Positions 48,605 to 49,035 of a DNA stretch of 49,035 nucleotides are shown here, piece by piece. The notes under the pieces are model-generated. The model had not been told where the DNA came from, searched no databases, and saw only the letters and a list, made by a program, of their open reading frames with translations. Made by a program: the position numbers and the translations under genes. This DNA comes from an uncultured Muribaculaceae bacterium (GTDB lineage Bacteria; Bacteroidota; Bacteroidia; Bacteroidales; Muribaculaceae). Positions within the stretch are counted from its first letter, which is position 1; each line of letters starts with the position of its first letter. The stretch spans positions 42,672-91,706 of the forward strand of contig CAJTUF010000011.1 of NCBI GenBank assembly GCA_910579675.1. The letters are read 5' to 3'.

Positions 48605-49035
48605 TTACTTCTTGTTGACATTTTGTTTACGGTTAAGTTTGAAACATTCATCATGAACCAATAAGTTACATTTCTTGCCGTCACGTGTTGTTTCCATCAC
48701 GTTCCATGCCTTATGCGTGTCAATCGGTTCACCACATATCGGACAGACTCTTTTCTGCTTTTCCCATAGGTAAAGCAGTGATTTCCGTCCTTTAAGTGAT
48801 ACAAGCATATCCGCCTTAACTCTTTGATTGAGATAGAGTCTCCATTCAGGGTCAAACGGGTTTACATCTCCCTTTATCTGTTTATAGGGGATATAGGCAC
48901 ATGCCGAAGTCAGAGTCAACAATGTCAGTTGGTCTTCCTTGCCGTTTGCTTTCTTGAACTTTGAGGCGAATGTCCAGTTATTTCCTCGGATATTATGCCA
49001 ATAACGGTCTTTAATCCAACGCTTCCCCTTTTTGG
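48605..49035 (-). CDS. Group II intron maturase, C-terminal part with HNH domain
   Basis: 142 residues of the C-terminus; the frame is open to the window edge and the reverse-transcriptase domain lies outside. Domain X-like sequence (RYWHNIRGNNWTFASKF, then KGDVNPFDPEWRLYLNQR) is followed by an HNH endonuclease: two CxxC-type pairs around VCPICGEPI and a VHDECF segment. The enzyme splices the intron and primes its insertion into DNA. An apparent start at 48922 is a TTG inside the frame and is not the real start. The stop lies 43 bases before domain V. Confidence 0.92.
   Translation of the reverse strand, partial: KKGKRWIKDRYWHNIRGNNWTFASKFKKANGKEDQLTLLTLTSACAYIPYKQIKGDVNPFDPEWRLYLNQRVKADMLVSLKGRKSLLYLWEKQKRVCPICGEPIDTHKAWNVMETTRDGKKCNLLVHDECFKLNRKQNVNKK

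Larger units (their letters stand above)
40776..49035. mobile_element. Left part of a Bacteroidales integrative element at a tRNA
   Basis: A tyrosine recombinase begins about 500 bases after the tRNA. Beyond it is a minus-strand block of mobile-element genes: two HTH proteins, a type IA topoisomerase homologue, a DUF4099/DUF3945 protein, another HTH-like protein and a large helicase. This gene set is typical of Bacteroidales conjugative transposons. Base composition drops at once after 40800 compared with the housekeeping part. The left edge is placed at the tRNA 3' end by inference. The right edge, and any transfer genes, are outside the window. Confidence 0.8.
48487..49035 (-). mobile_element. 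3' part of a group II intron
   Basis: Reading the minus strand, a maturase 3' end is followed by domain V, then a domain VI hairpin, then the intron end ...CCGAT (AY) at 48487. The exon resumes in frame at 48486 with CGC. The 5' end of the intron, including GUGYG, is outside the window. The intron is on the same strand as its host gene, so splicing can restore the helicase. Confidence 0.88.

Noticed and set aside
48487..48684. 66-residue N-terminal extension of the helicase fragment
   Set aside because: It is the translation of group II intron domains V and VI.
1..49035. CRISPR array, rRNA operon, or a classical IS element with terminal repeats
   Set aside because: None was seen: there is no regular spacer array, no rRNA-like sequence and no transposase gene in the window.
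40800..49035. Prophage interpretation of the right end
   Set aside because: No capsid, terminase, portal or lysis gene is present. The topoisomerase, DUF4099/DUF3945 and helicase genes are typical of conjugative elements.

Overview
The window looks like a chromosome segment of a GC-rich Bacteroidales, most like the Muribaculaceae group. The evidence is promoters of the TTTG-N19/20-TAnnTTTG type, an absence of clear Shine-Dalgarno sites, a PorQ type IX secretion gene, Bacteroidota-type lipoproteins, a GH29 fucosidase, and a Bacteroidales-type integrative element at the right end.

Layout. 1-342 is the 3' end of a surface protein with a bacterial Ig-like fold and a sorting-like C-terminus. 343-1447 is gene-free and filled with a GC-rich, hairpin-forming repeat in direct and inverted copies. 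1448-7273 is a tripartite RND efflux operon (outer-membrane channel, lipoprotein adaptor, inner-membrane pump). 7365-12000 holds an AspT-type antiporter, a beta-propeller lipoprotein flanked by two identical 56-bp hairpins, and an AGCS amino-acid symporter. 12122-20573 is mostly housekeeping: PBP4, a Pro/Glu-rich protein coupled to rsmI, a coiled-coil lipoprotein, porQ-cmk-ispH-exonuclease, a small membrane protein, engB and a 56-residue ORF. A GH29 fucosidase and trigger factor follow, then convergent YczE-like and uvrA genes.

27529-33933 on the minus strand holds rplT-rpmI-infC-thrS with its own promoter, preceded by a chain that reads GT2, CD225 protein, DUF4286, ruvC, fmt, in which the first three junctions overlap by 4, 4 and about 14 bases. 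34179-39767 (plus) holds a two-META-domain lipoprotein, two tandem rhomboid proteases, an M3 dipeptidyl carboxypeptidase and TatD. rpmA-rplU lie on the minus strand up to 40468.

A CAU-anticodon tRNA (40719-40792) marks the probable left edge of an integrative element that runs off the window. It carries a tyrosine recombinase preceded by five copies of a GTGTGCA/TGCACAC motif. A minus-strand block follows, reading from the right: a helicase fragment, an HTH-like protein, a DUF4099/DUF3945 protein, a topoisomerase-IA-like protein, and two HTH proteins. The last three are joined by ATGA overlaps. The topoisomerase-like protein has lost the catalytic tyrosine and key TOPRIM acidic residues. The helicase is interrupted just before motif VI by a group II intron, of which domain V, domain VI and the 3' end of the maturase/HNH gene are visible. 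These two observations, with the motif array, are the most unusual signals in the window.
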